This document shows positions 45,702-54,874 of a stretch of 64,000 nt of DNA, piece after piece. A program made the position numbers and the translations under genes. The notes beneath the pieces are model-generated. The model was not told the DNA's origin and did no database searches. It saw nothing but the letters and a program-made list of their open reading frames with translations. The stretch's first letter is position 1. Each line of letters begins with the position of its first letter. Source of the DNA: Brevibacillus daliensis (lineage in GTDB: Bacteria > Bacillota > Bacilli > Brevibacillales > Brevibacillaceae). Location of the stretch: NCBI RefSeq assembly GCF_021245735.1, contig NZ_JAJISB010000003.1, forward strand, positions 434,001-498,000. The letters are read 5' to 3'.

Positions 45702-46094
45702 TTAAAATAGTAGCGCTCTTAATATAGAGTCCTTATAGCCATCTGGCATAGGGAGTCTTTGACACTCAAGTATAGAAAACCAATTACCCTCAAGATGCTC
45801 GTCGCTTATGCGGAGTGAATCCGAATCGGGCAGCAATATATGACAAAGATAGGTAACAATAAATACTTGTTTGCCTTTTGCTACGGTATACACCCAAGTA
45901 TCGATTAAACCTGTTGTTGTACATATTAGAGCAGTTTCTTCTGCTATTTCTCTCAGTACACACTCTTCGGGAGTTTCATTTTCCTCTAAACGCCCCCCAG
46001 GAAGCTCCCATTCATTACGTTCATTCTTAAGCAACAACACCTTGTCATGATGGACAATGACACCCTTAATTGAAATCGGTAATCGCAAACTCAT
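45702..46094 (-). CDS. NUDIX hydrolase
   Basis: 130 residues. The Nudix box runs from G34 through E40, R48-E49 and E52-E53 (GGRLEENETPEE then CVLREIAEET). The glycine expected three positions after the last Glu is Ala (A55). Small Nudix enzymes hydrolyse nucleoside diphosphate derivatives; the substrate is unknown. It lies just downstream of the phosphoesterase gene on the same strand. Confidence 0.88.
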   Translation of the reverse strand: MSLRLPISIKGVIVHHDKVLLLKNERNEWELPGGRLEENETPEECVLREIAEETALICTTTGLIDTWVYTVAKGKQVFIVTYLCHILLPDSDSLRISDEHLEGNWFSILECQRLPMPDGYKDSILRALLF

Positions 46095-46161
46095 TCTGTT
46101 ACCCCCGTGTCATGCATCAAATTTCATGGAATTTTTCCATATAGAACCTTTCCTTACATGG

Positions 46162-46905
46162 TTATGCTGTACCATGCAACAACCAATGATTCCAATCTGA
46201 ACGACCATTACGTAGCGCCATAGAGGCGGCGTGTTGCCAATCATACTCTATCTGAATGAATTCCACTTGCCATTGTCCATCTTCATTTGTTAGAATTGCA
46301 TATTTTGCATGAGGGCTCATAGATTCCATTGCATGTGGTACAGGAAGATCATCGGTATAAGCAGGAAGACCGACACTTCCTGGATTAACGATAAGCTGAC
46401 CATTCGGAAGGACGATCTTCTTAGGTATATGACTATGCCCAAATAATATAACAGGATACGGAAATTCTGTAAGCTGGCTTACCAACAAATTAATAGGCTT
46501 TGGAACTATGTTATTATTGATAAATTCATCTACTAGATAGGCTTCATCTGATTCTGGCGTACCATGACATAAGAAAATCTCATCATTCCAAACATAAGTA
46601 GAGGGGAGGTTTTCTAACCAAGTAAATGATTCTACAGCTAATTGACTACGAACCATAGATAAAGTAGGGGAGATTGCACCAGATGAGTCTCGATCTATAA
46701 TTAATCGATCCTGATTGCCAGAAATGGTGATCATGTCTTCACTGCGTATTCGCTCGAAAGTATCCAGGGGCGACAAGGACCCCATTAAACTATCTCCTAA
46801 ATTAAACAATTGTTTAATTCCTCTTTTCTTACAATCATGTAGCACAGACTCAAGTGCCCATATATTTCCATGAATGTCTGAGAGTACAGCAATCTGCTGG
46901 TTCAT
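46162..46905 (-). CDS. Metallophosphoesterase (YfcE/diadenosine-type)
   Basis: 247 residues. The calcineurin-like metal motifs are SDIHGN (D10, H12, N14), NLGDSLMGS, SGNQDR, and the C-terminal GHSH with NPGSVGLP. It is cytoplasmic and probably acts on phosphodiesters. It may share a transcript with the downstream Nudix gene (67-base gap). Confidence 0.88.
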   Translation of the reverse strand: MNQQIAVLSDIHGNIWALESVLHDCKKRGIKQLFNLGDSLMGSLSPLDTFERIRSEDMITISGNQDRLIIDRDSSGAISPTLSMVRSQLAVESFTWLENLPSTYVWNDEIFLCHGTPESDEAYLVDEFINNNIVPKPINLLVSQLTEFPYPVILFGHSHIPKKIVLPNGQLIVNPGSVGLPAYTDDLPVPHAMESMSPHAKYAILTNEDGQWQVEFIQIEYDWQHAASMALRNGRSDWNHWLLHGTA

Positions 46906-47372
46906 GAGATCTCTTCTTTCCTAGCATAATGTTGAGTCGTTGTCAGCAAAATTTTTTATGTATAAGCATTAAAGATCTAGTATCAAAAAATTGGGACAAT
47001 AGGAGCGGTCGGCATACATAATACAGGTATAGGAATGCTTGTAACGGATTTTTACTTAGAAGATGTGCTGAGTTGCAACCTGGAAGCGATACTTAGCCCT
47101 GCAAGCAACGTGAGTAATCATCTACCTGCTAATCAACAGGTGGTCAGGACTAAATCATTTTCCCTGATAAAAAAGGTTTATCAGCCGTGGAAATGTCATA
47201 GAGTAACTGTAACATATTTTTTTGAAGGTATCATTTTTGAATGAGTTTATTAAAAAGTAATAAGGTACATGCAATTCACACTGTAGAAGTAGTAAAGTCC
47301 CATTAACATGTCCTTGAAATTAATTATAATAAAATGAGATCATTACAAACAACTTACGTATTAGGAGATAAG
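46906..47372. other. 467-base intergenic region
   Basis: A 69-codon frame (47035-47244) has no recognisable features and I do not call it. Otherwise only AT-rich sequence, holding the divergent promoters of the phosphoesterase and kinase-like genes. Confidence 0.4.
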
Positions 47373-48278
47373 ATGGACTATCTAAACACGATTCAAACTT
47401 TTGCTGCACATATTCAGATCAACTCATATGAAGTTCATTCAAGTGGCTGGGATAATATTGGAATTTTGATTAATGATGATTTTCTTTTCCGATTTCCACG
47501 AAGCAAGGAAGCCTATGATCGAATAAAACAGGATGGTGTACTCCTTTCATTATTGCAGGAACCAATGAAAAGAATTGGTATTAACGTACCTATTTATCAG
47601 TTCTTGCGTGACTCAAAAGGCGAGATCATCTGTTGTTACTATCAGGCAATCATGGGTGATTCTTTAACGAATGTAATACTCATGAGTTTACCCTCCCATG
47701 AACAAGATATCATTGCAAAGCAATTGGCATCATTTCTACAAACCTTACATCGAATGAACTATGACGGCTTAGGCTATCACCGAGAACATGACAAAAAATG
47801 GTGGCATACACATCTAAAAGAAGTAGAAGAAAATATATATCCAATTCTAACAAAACATGAGCAGTCAGCTGTAGCTAATTTTTTTGCTGAACTAATAAGG
47901 ACGGTGGACCAGGAGGGTGTCTCGGCAAGTATCATACATGGGGACCTTGCACACACCCATATCTTGTATCGGGATGGTTTAGAAGGAGTTATTGATTTTG
48001 GAGATGTTTGCATAGGTGATCCAGCGTACGATTTTTACCGTTTGTATGAGGATTTTGGAGAGGGATTTGCTAGGAACGTGTATCGATATTACAGTGAACA
48101 GCATCCTTTTCCACAGGACCAAGGTTTTTATTACAGAATAGAAAAGTTTTATCGATATCATGCCACTTTTCACGAACTATTACATCGTATTGAAATGAGT
48201 GACGAAATACAATGCAAAGAACAATTAGTAGTCCTTCAAGCGAGAATAGCCCAATGGAAGGAACCGGGAGAAGAATAG
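47373..48278 (+). CDS. Aminoglycoside phosphotransferase-family kinase (APH(2'')-like)
   Basis: 301 residues from the ATG at 47373 (TTAGGAGATAAG upstream). Eukaryotic-like kinase fold of the APH family: the N-lobe ends near residue 100; the catalytic loop is IIHGDLAHTHILY (H189, D191), and the metal motif is VIDFGDVCIGDP (D208). The spacing and the loop resemble APH(2'') enzymes, which phosphorylate aminoglycosides with ATP or GTP, but many homologs act on other small molecules. Resistance is possible and not shown. Confidence 0.8.
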   Translation: MDYLNTIQTFAAHIQINSYEVHSSGWDNIGILINDDFLFRFPRSKEAYDRIKQDGVLLSLLQEPMKRIGINVPIYQFLRDSKGEIICCYYQAIMGDSLTNVILMSLPSHEQDIIAKQLASFLQTLHRMNYDGLGYHREHDKKWWHTHLKEVEENIYPILTKHEQSAVANFFAELIRTVDQEGVSASIIHGDLAHTHILYRDGLEGVIDFGDVCIGDPAYDFYRLYEDFGEGFARNVYRYYSEQHPFPQDQGFYYRIEKFYRYHATFHELLHRIEMSDEIQCKEQLVVLQARIAQWKEPGEE

Positions 48279-48394
48279 AATGTTTTTCGGGTTTTTTCTG
48301 TTATTCGTAAGTAGTGGTTTTTGTGAGCTTTAACAATTATTTATGAAAATGTAATGAACCAGAGAGCAAACTGTGGTTCATTACATGTTAAATG

Positions 48395-48423
48395 TTGACA
48401 ATGATAATCTTTATCAATAAAAT
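48395..48423 (+). promoter_or_regulatory. Sigma-A promoter with embedded Fur box
   Basis: TTGACA (48395-48400), 17 bases, TAAAAT (48418-48423). TGATAATCTTTATCA in the spacer matches the Fur 7-1-7 operator TGATAATNATTATCA at all but one position. Iron-loaded Fur would cover the promoter. Confidence 0.8.
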
Positions 48424-48470
48424 TGGATAAGGGACTTTTCTTTTAGATAAAATAAGGGGGTTATTTATCC

Positions 48471-48788
48471 ATGTTTTTTGAAACGAAAACCTTTACAGTT
48501 AAAGAAGGCACATCCGATTTGGTAGTACAACGTTTCACAGGTGAGGGAATTATCGAGAACCAAGAAGGCTTTATTGATCTAAGTGTATTGGTCAAAAAAG
48601 TAAGAAGAGGCGATGAAGAAGTAATTGTTGTGATTCGCTGGGAATCTGAAGCAGCATGGAAAAAGTGGGAAACTAGTGAAGAACATATCGCTGGACACAG
48701 AGCGAACAAAGGTAAACCAAAACCAGAACACATTCTGAATGTAGACTTCGCCCTATATGATTTGAAAAGTCATAAAAAAGCGTTATAG
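48471..48788 (+). CDS. Heme-degrading monooxygenase, HmoA/IsdG family (ABM fold)
   Basis: 105 residues with a single antibiotic-biosynthesis-monooxygenase fold: RFTGEGIIENQEGFIDLSVL, VIVVIRWESEAAWKKWETS and a histidine in EEHIAGHRA. This matches the HmoA-type heme oxygenases of Bacillus, which release iron from heme. The Fur-box promoter directly upstream supports an iron-starvation role. AAGGGGGT precedes the ATG. Confidence 0.85.
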   Translation: MFFETKTFTVKEGTSDLVVQRFTGEGIIENQEGFIDLSVLVKKVRRGDEEVIVVIRWESEAAWKKWETSEEHIAGHRANKGKPKPEHILNVDFALYDLKSHKKAL

Positions 48789-48812
48789 TATCTATTGCTA
48801 CATAATATGAAG

Positions 48813-48845
48813 GTCAACTTCCTGATTAGGAAGTTGGCTTTTTTG
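48813..48845 (+). terminator. Terminator
   Basis: GTCAACTTCC / GGAAGTTGGC is followed by T6. Confidence 0.9.
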
Positions 48846-48940
48846 ACTGTATTAGTGTTTTACTTTTGAATTGGGATAAGCTTAACAAAGAAAGATAAGC
48901 AGTAGATCGAAAGTGATCAAACTGACATGGAGGCAAAACA

Positions 48941-49306
48941 ATGATTAAAAAAATGGCAACAGTAGCGGTTTATGTGGAAGATCAGCAGAAAGCGAAAGAG
49001 TTTTGGACAGCGAAAGTAGGTTTTGAGATAAAACGTGAGACCCAGATGGGACCAAATGCCTTTTGGTTAGAAGTGGCGCCACCAGGACAAGAAACTGCCT
49101 TAGTCATCTATCCCAAGCAAATGATGAAAAACTGGGAAGAATGTAAAGCGTCTATTGTTTTCGAGTGTGAAGATATGGATTCAACATATCAAAGATTAAA
49201 AGAAAATGGAGTCCAATTTCAAGGTGAACCATCAAAAATGGAATGGGGTACCTACGTATCTTTTACTGATTTAGATGGGAATTCCTTTCTATTAAAAGGA
49301 AATTAA
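48941..49306 (+). CDS. VOC-family (glyoxalase/bleomycin-resistance-like) protein
   Basis: 121 residues with a beta-alpha-beta VOC fold: starts KKMATVAVYVEDQQKAKEFW, ends YVSFTDLDGNSFLLKGN. VOC proteins bind divalent metals and include glyoxalase I, dioxygenases and antibiotic-binding proteins. The exact role is unknown. GGAGG lies 8 bases before the ATG; a terminator follows. Confidence 0.85.
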   Translation: MIKKMATVAVYVEDQQKAKEFWTAKVGFEIKRETQMGPNAFWLEVAPPGQETALVIYPKQMMKNWEECKASIVFECEDMDSTYQRLKENGVQFQGEPSKMEWGTYVSFTDLDGNSFLLKGN

Positions 49307-49334
49307 ATACTCGCACGTACTAATCAGAAGGAAG

Positions 49335-49370
49335 TACCACTAGGGGATTTCATACCTAGTGGTATTTTAT
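49335..49370 (+). terminator. Terminator
   Basis: TACCACTAGG / CCTAGTGGTA is followed by TTTTAT. Confidence 0.75.
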
Positions 49371-49479
49371 ATGTTCAGCTATTATTAATCTCTTTATATT
49401 TACTCTTGTTAAAAATGAAAAATGCGTCCACAATGGGAGAATGAATAATCAGAATAGAAGCTAAAGGTGAGCAGACGAG

Positions 49480-50190
49480 ATGATATTACTAGGCGCAATC
49501 GCAAATGGAGTAGCTATTATAGTAGGTACGTTAGCAGGTAAGTTGATTCGAGGCATTCCTGAGAGCATGAAAAATACAGTTATGCATGGGATTGGCCTAG
49601 CAGTTACGGTATTAGGACTACAGATGGCGTTGAAGAGTGAAAATATTCTGATTGTTATCGTTAGTTTAGTTGTCGGTGCCGTTTTAGGGGAGTGGTGGGC
49701 GCTAGAAAATCGCTTGACAAAGGCGGGAGACTGGTTAGAATCAAAGATTGGAACAAAAGGTGAAAGTAGTATCTCGGTAGGCTTTGTGACTGCCACGCTC
49801 ATCTTTGTAATAGGCGCGATGGGCATCATTGGTGCCATGGATAGCGGAATTCGTGGGAACCATGATGTGTTGTATACAAAAGCAATTATTGACGGATTTA
49901 TTTCTCTCATTTTAACTTCCACATTAGGGGTCGGGGTTCTTTTCTCAGCCGTACCGGTAATCTTGTATGAAGGTTTGATCGCACTTTTTTCTAAACAAAT
50001 TGATCAACTCGTACCTGAAATTTACATGAATGCATTTATTACAGAAATGACAGCCATAGGTGGTGTGATGATTTTTGCCATTGGATTAAACCTGGCTGAT
50101 ATTACAAAGATAAAGGTAGCAAACCTGTTACCAGGTATATTGGTTACGGCTGTATTGATTGCTGGAATGGCTTTAGTTGGTTCCATGTAA
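49480..50190 (+). CDS. DUF554-family membrane protein (YdfK-like)
   Basis: 236 residues with about seven TM segments. The opening GAIANGVAIIVGTLAGKL and the middle GAMGIIGAMDSGIRGNHDVLYTKA are typical of DUF554, a putative transporter family of unknown substrate. The ribosome binding site is AAGGTGAG. Single gene. Confidence 0.88.
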   Translation: MILLGAIANGVAIIVGTLAGKLIRGIPESMKNTVMHGIGLAVTVLGLQMALKSENILIVIVSLVVGAVLGEWWALENRLTKAGDWLESKIGTKGESSISVGFVTATLIFVIGAMGIIGAMDSGIRGNHDVLYTKAIIDGFISLILTSTLGVGVLFSAVPVILYEGLIALFSKQIDQLVPEIYMNAFITEMTAIGGVMIFAIGLNLADITKIKVANLLPGILVTAVLIAGMALVGSM

Positions 50191-50231
50191 CATCCATAAA
50201 GGAATTACTTCCCAGAAATTTGTAATTGAAA

Positions 50232-50272
50232 AAAGCACGGGTTGAATGATTATTTGCAACCCGTGCTTTCTT
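50232..50272. terminator. Bidirectional terminator
   Basis: A 13-bp perfect stem AAAGCACGGGTTG / CAACCCGTGCTTT between convergent genes. Confidence 0.92.
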
Positions 50273-50316
50273 AACTAAGCTGATAGACGTAACCCGCATT
50301 AATAGTCGTTACGTTC

Positions 50317-50685
50317 TTATTTCAAGAAATAATTCATGACCCAGTTAACATTATATTTGTCAGTAACTTGACCATGTAAGGCTCCAAAAAATGTTTCCAT
50401 TAAATCAATTGTTACTTTACCATCTTTACTTAATTCTTGAAAAACATGTCTGATTTCTTCTTCACTCTCAAATACCATGATGATACGGGTATTATCTCCA
50501 GGAACAATTGGTTTACCAAACGAACCAGAAATATGAATATGACTGTTGCCAACATGAAGTTCGGCATGATTCATTTTCTCTGGAGAACCATTCAGTAATT
50601 TGATTTCTCCACCTAAAATACTTTGATAGTACTCAATCGTTTCTTTGCAATCTTCAACAACTATAAATGGGCTTACACTGATCAT
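50317..50685 (-). CDS. PhnB-like VOC protein
   Basis: 122 residues. ISVSPFIVVEDCKETIEYYQSILGG and the closing DKYNVNWVMNYFL are typical of PhnB/3-demethylubiquinone-type VOC domains. Two paralogs occur at 61.9 and 62.5 kb. Substrate unknown. TACGGAGGT precedes the ATG. Confidence 0.85.
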   Translation of the reverse strand: MISVSPFIVVEDCKETIEYYQSILGGEIKLLNGSPEKMNHAELHVGNSHIHISGSFGKPIVPGDNTRIIMVFESEEEIRHVFQELSKDGKVTIDLMETFFGALHGQVTDKYNVNWVMNYFLK

Positions 50686-50942
50686 CGTGATACCTCCGTA
50701 AACAATTAATCATTACAATTGATAGCAATTCTCTATATGAGTTCCCATTATATGAAAGAAATAGTTCATGAGTCAAATCTAAAAAGAAGTTTAACTCTTT
50801 GACCGTCCCATTCTACTATGATTGATTTCAAGTGTACCTCCATATTCGGTGTTATCGTAAAAAAGCACGCATGATCAAAAAATACCATATATCTTTATGT
50901 ACAATGAAGGTAATTAAACTTGTATGAAGAGGTGTTTGTCCA

Positions 50943-51809
50943 TTGGATCATTACAATCGAATACAACATGCAATTACCTTCATTGAACAAAATCTTCAAA
51001 CAGAGCTGACTATTACAGAAATTGCTTCACATGCATTCTTTTCAGCCTTCCATTTTCAAAGGCTGTTTCAAGCTATATCTGGTTTTACCGTGCACGAGTA
51101 CATAAGAAAAAGAAGATTGTCAGAGGCAGCCACTGTATTGAAGGAGACAAACTCTAGCATTTTGGATATTGCCATTTCGTTTCAATACGGATCACAGGAG
51201 GCTTTTTCACGAGCTTTTGACAGTTATTTTGGCATAAGTCCGGCAAAATATCGGAAATCAGATACGGACATTACTAAACAATTTCCACTGAATTTTCTTG
51301 ACTTTAGCACGTCTACCGGGAGGGAAATATTCATGAACAAGCCTATCATTATGCAACTGGAAACCAACCTTATCTATGGGTATGAATATAAAACGAATCT
51401 TAATAATGAAAAGCATTATGAGGACATACCCGGTTTTTATCAACATTTTGGCATGAATGAATACTTTTTGCGAATCTCTCATAAAAAAAGACCTGCTTTT
51501 TCCTATGGTATTTCAACCAATTTTGAAGATGATGGTGAATTTTCTTTTATTGTTGGTGAAGAAGTACATCAATTCGCTGAAGAAGCGGAAAGTGGATTCG
51601 TTCAAGTCGAACTTCCAGCTGGGACTTATGCCATGTTTGTTGTGAAAGATTCCGTCCAACAGACCAGAGACTATATTTATGGCACATGGTTACCTCAATC
51701 CAAATATGAACGCAGAGAAGGTCCAGATTTTGAGATCACCGATGTGTGTCATTCAATTTTCCCTCATGATATGAAAATTGAGATATACATACCAGTTCAA
51801 TTATATTGA
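50943..51809 (+). CDS. AraC-family regulator with GyrI-like effector domain
   Basis: 288 residues. Two helix-turn-helix motifs at the N-terminus (about 8-108; ITEIASHAFFSAFHFQRLFQ and SILDIAISFQYGSQEAFSRAF) followed by a Rob/GyrI-type small-molecule binding domain (about 130-288). This architecture (like Rob or YobV/Tip-type regulators) usually controls drug or stress responses. It starts with TTG after GAAGAGGTG. The Rieske oxidoreductase gene lies downstream on the same strand. Confidence 0.88.
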   Translation: MDHYNRIQHAITFIEQNLQTELTITEIASHAFFSAFHFQRLFQAISGFTVHEYIRKRRLSEAATVLKETNSSILDIAISFQYGSQEAFSRAFDSYFGISPAKYRKSDTDITKQFPLNFLDFSTSTGREIFMNKPIIMQLETNLIYGYEYKTNLNNEKHYEDIPGFYQHFGMNEYFLRISHKKRPAFSYGISTNFEDDGEFSFIVGEEVHQFAEEAESGFVQVELPAGTYAMFVVKDSVQQTRDYIYGTWLPQSKYERREGPDFEITDVCHSIFPHDMKIEIYIPVQLY

Positions 51810-51937
51810 TAGCTAATGTAAGCAATGGGTTTTTAAAGTTACGAGGTTTACATTTTTTCTATAAGGTTATATCCATACATTCATTTCCTTTTTCTGGGGA
51901 ACATATCAGACAGGAAGTATGGACAGGAGGGTATAAC

Positions 51938-53479
51938 GTGCAACAATCGACAGACAAGTTCAGTGGATTGCCTCAATTTCCAGAATCGTACTGGCTGGAT
52001 TCCACAACATTACCGAAGTATCCAAAGCTAACGAATGATGTAAAAACAGAGGTTGCAATCATTGGTGGTGGAATTACAGGGATAACGACAGCCTATCTGT
52101 TAGCGAAAAAGGGGATTTCCGTAGCTATTCTAGAAGCAAGTACATTGGCGAATGGAACAACCGGACATACGACTGCTAAGGTAACAGCCCAACACGATGT
52201 GATCTACAATGAAATTATACAGCATATGGGGATTGAAAAGGCTAAACAATATTATCAGGCTAATATGGAAGCATTATCTTTTATCAGAAAGACAGTAGAA
52301 GAGAATCAGATTGAATGTGATTTCGCTACGGAGGATGCCTATTTGTATGCAACCTCGTCACAGGGGACTACCAAGTTACAAGACGAATGGGATGCATACC
52401 AAAAGCTTGGAATAAATGGTGAATTTGTTGATAAGATACCGCTAGCAATCCCTGTAAAAGCTGCACTAGTTATGAAAGAGCAAGGGCGTTTTCATCCTCT
52501 TCAGTATGTGAAACACATGGTTGAATTTATTGATCGAGCAGGTGTGAAAATCTTTGAACAGACAACCGTTACGGGCGTCGAAATGAATGATCATCCTGTA
52601 GTCATTACCAGAGATGGTTACAAAGTAACTTGTCAGCAAGTTGTTTCCTGTTCTCATTATCCCATTTACAACAACGGCTTTTATTTTGCGAAATTACATG
52701 CGGATCGTTCTTATGTACTTGCGGTGCGCACGAAACAAAGCTACCCTGGTGGAATGTATTTAAGTGTAGATGAACCGAAGCGCTCCATTCGAAACGTGAC
52801 CATGAACGGAGAACCTCTCATTTTGATTGGCGGGGAGGGTCATAAAACGGGTCAGGGCATTAATACCATGAAACATTACGAGGCTTTACAGGCATTTGCC
52901 CGATCCCTATTTGGCGAAGCGGAGATTGCAAATCGCTGGTCAGCGCAGGATCTAATCACGTTAGACAAATTGCCCTATATCGGAAGAGTTAATGAAGCTA
53001 ATCCTACCCTGTATGTTGCAACCGGATTCAGAAAATGGGGTATGACCTCAAGCACAATTGCTGCCCGACTTATTAGTGATCTCATCTTAGAAAAGGAGAA
53101 TCCATTCAAGGAGCTATTTAATCCCTCGCGTTTTTACGCTGATCCGAGCATTGGTACGTTAATCAAAGAAAATGCGAATGTGGCCAAGCATCTGATTGCA
53201 GGAAAGTTGGAGAGTATTTCCAAAACTCCTGAAGAAGTAGGTGTAGATGAGGGAGCTGTGATTCGTATTAATGGCAAAAGAGCAGGAGCCTACCGTGATT
53301 TGGATGGAAAATTACATGTGGTCGATACAACTTGCACACATATGGGGTGCGAGGTTGAATGGAATGAAGGCGACCGCTCCTGGGATTGTCCGTGTCATGG
53401 CTCCAGATTCTCCTGTAAGGGAGAAGTTATGGAAGGACCGGCGGAAAAGTCGTTAAAAAAAGTAGAAGGCTATGAGTAA
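51938..53479 (+). CDS. FAD-dependent oxidoreductase with C-terminal Rieske [2Fe-2S] domain (YhfW-like)
   Basis: 513 residues from the GTG at 51938 (GGAGGG upstream); the longer open frame has no site and would add 44 atypical residues. N-terminal DAO fold with dinucleotide motif AIIGGGITGITTAYLL and a GHTTAKVTAQHD region. The C-terminal Rieske ligands are C466-T-H468 and C484-P-C486-H487 (CTHMGC and CPCHGSRF). Related to B. subtilis YhfW; the electron donor and substrate are unknown. Confidence 0.9.
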   Translation: MQQSTDKFSGLPQFPESYWLDSTTLPKYPKLTNDVKTEVAIIGGGITGITTAYLLAKKGISVAILEASTLANGTTGHTTAKVTAQHDVIYNEIIQHMGIEKAKQYYQANMEALSFIRKTVEENQIECDFATEDAYLYATSSQGTTKLQDEWDAYQKLGINGEFVDKIPLAIPVKAALVMKEQGRFHPLQYVKHMVEFIDRAGVKIFEQTTVTGVEMNDHPVVITRDGYKVTCQQVVSCSHYPIYNNGFYFAKLHADRSYVLAVRTKQSYPGGMYLSVDEPKRSIRNVTMNGEPLILIGGEGHKTGQGINTMKHYEALQAFARSLFGEAEIANRWSAQDLITLDKLPYIGRVNEANPTLYVATGFRKWGMTSSTIAARLISDLILEKENPFKELFNPSRFYADPSIGTLIKENANVAKHLIAGKLESISKTPEEVGVDEGAVIRINGKRAGAYRDLDGKLHVVDTTCTHMGCEVEWNEGDRSWDCPCHGSRFSCKGEVMEGPAEKSLKKVEGYE

Positions 53480-53530
53480 AGACTACAGAGAGTGAAAAGC
53501 TTGTATAGGATGGAATAGGCGATGAGATTT

Positions 53531-53560
53531 GACATTAGCTTTTGCTAATGTCCTTTTTTT
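53531..53560 (+). terminator. Terminator
   Basis: GACATTAGC / GCTAATGTC is followed by T7. Confidence 0.9.
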
Positions 53561-53656
53561 GTTGTAAATAATTTTAATAATCATATAATTATTGTTTTAT
53601 AATAATGTAAGTGAATTATATGAAAGATAACATATTTATTTTTAGGAGGTAGTCTC

Positions 53657-54286
53657 ATGAATAAGATGTTGAATATTGGATTGATCGTATGTTTATTATT
53701 AATATCTGTTGACTTGGCTGCAGCTCATCCAGGTCGTACCGATGCTAATGGTGGTCACACTTGCAGAACAAACTGTGAAAAATGGGGGTTACAATACGGA
53801 GAATACCATTATCATAACGGTGGGAAAGCATCTAGTAATGGTGGAACAACTACTCCCAAAAAGCAGCAAGTAGTACCAGTAAAACAACAAGCTCCCGTTG
53901 TACAAAAGAAAACAATTGTAGCTATTGATCAAGCGAATGTACTTGAACATCCAAATAATTTACAAGTAGTTACCACTCTATGGTACGGATATGAGGTAAA
54001 AGATCAAGGAAGTCTTTTTGAAGGATTTATCTTACTAGATCAAGGGTATCTGTCCACCTCTGTGCTGACAAATTATGATGTGATTAAATCGAAAGGCTTG
54101 AAAGTAGCTGCAGAAAAAGCTTATTTCTTCCCTGTGCCCAATGCAACAAGTAAGGCAAGAGGTAGTGCGAGTAAACATGCAGTAGTTAATGTTGTAGGTG
54201 AAAGAGATGGATTTTATTATGGTTCAACAAAAGATGCAAATGGAAAAACTCTTGTTGGCTTTGTTTCAAAAACGGTGGTGAAATAA
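53657..54286 (+). CDS. Secreted YHYH-domain protein with C-terminal SH3-like domain
   Basis: 209 residues. Signal peptide to about residue 23 (cleavage before HPGRTD). Then a YHYH domain with HPGRTDANGGHTC, C-x3-C and GEYHYHNGG, a Lys/Gln/Pro linker (about 60-90), and a C-terminal SH3-like region. YHYH domains occur in secreted proteins and nuclease-like factors of Firmicutes and are thought to bind metal. AGGAGGT precedes the ATG. Confidence 0.8.
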   Translation: MNKMLNIGLIVCLLLISVDLAAAHPGRTDANGGHTCRTNCEKWGLQYGEYHYHNGGKASSNGGTTTPKKQQVVPVKQQAPVVQKKTIVAIDQANVLEHPNNLQVVTTLWYGYEVKDQGSLFEGFILLDQGYLSTSVLTNYDVIKSKGLKVAAEKAYFFPVPNATSKARGSASKHAVVNVVGERDGFYYGSTKDANGKTLVGFVSKTVVK

Positions 54287-54447
54287 GTGGAGCATTATTC
54301 CAGAACATGAAATAACAGTGGAGAGAATTCAATAGATTATATAAATCATGAACAATTGAAGGTAGATGCATATGGTATCTATCTGATACAGTCTTCATTA
54401 ATAATTAGTTATAATGCTATAAATACATAATAGGTAGAAGGTGTCTT

Positions 54448-54873
54448 ATGCTAATTTTATTCTTAACTGTCATTTTTTTCGGTATACTAAAATTTTTGCA
54501 ACCGTATTCTACGGAATTAGTTGGCCAAGAACCGACCTTGGTCGCTATAATAGTGGTTTCGTCTGGCTTAGCCTTCCTAATTGGACTACCCTTACAATTC
54601 AAAAAGGTGATAAGAAGATATGATGAACTTACAGAGTATGAGTTTCCATCTCGTAACGAAGACTCTGCTATCTTAGAGGTATTGTCTATTGCGAGTTCAC
54701 AAAAGGGATATGTCTCTATAATCGATGTAGCAGCCCAATCTGAGATGACAATTGAGCGTGCTCAAAATATCTTGAATAAATTGCAAAAATCAGGGTATGC
54801 AGATTTAAGTGTGGCTGAAACAGGTGATGTTATCTATTATTTTGTAGGTTTTGAGGAATGGGAGGAGGAATAA
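54448..54873 (+). CDS. Small membrane protein with C-terminal winged-helix-like domain
   Basis: 141 residues: two TM helices (about 1-18 and 30-48) and a cytoplasmic segment whose KGYVSIIDVAAQSEMTIERA plus QNILNKLQKSGYADL reads as a winged helix-turn-helix. The next gene starts 2 bases after the stop and encodes a larger protein with related domains, so the two form an operon. The signal sensed is unknown. Confidence 0.6.
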   Translation: MLILFLTVIFFGILKFLQPYSTELVGQEPTLVAIIVVSSGLAFLIGLPLQFKKVIRRYDELTEYEFPSRNEDSAILEVLSIASSQKGYVSIIDVAAQSEMTIERAQNILNKLQKSGYADLSVAETGDVIYYFVGFEEWEEE

Positions 54874-54874
54874 T

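Noticed and set aside
47035-47244. 69-codon frame between the phosphoesterase and kinase genes
   Set aside because: Weak start region, no recognisable domain and no operon context.
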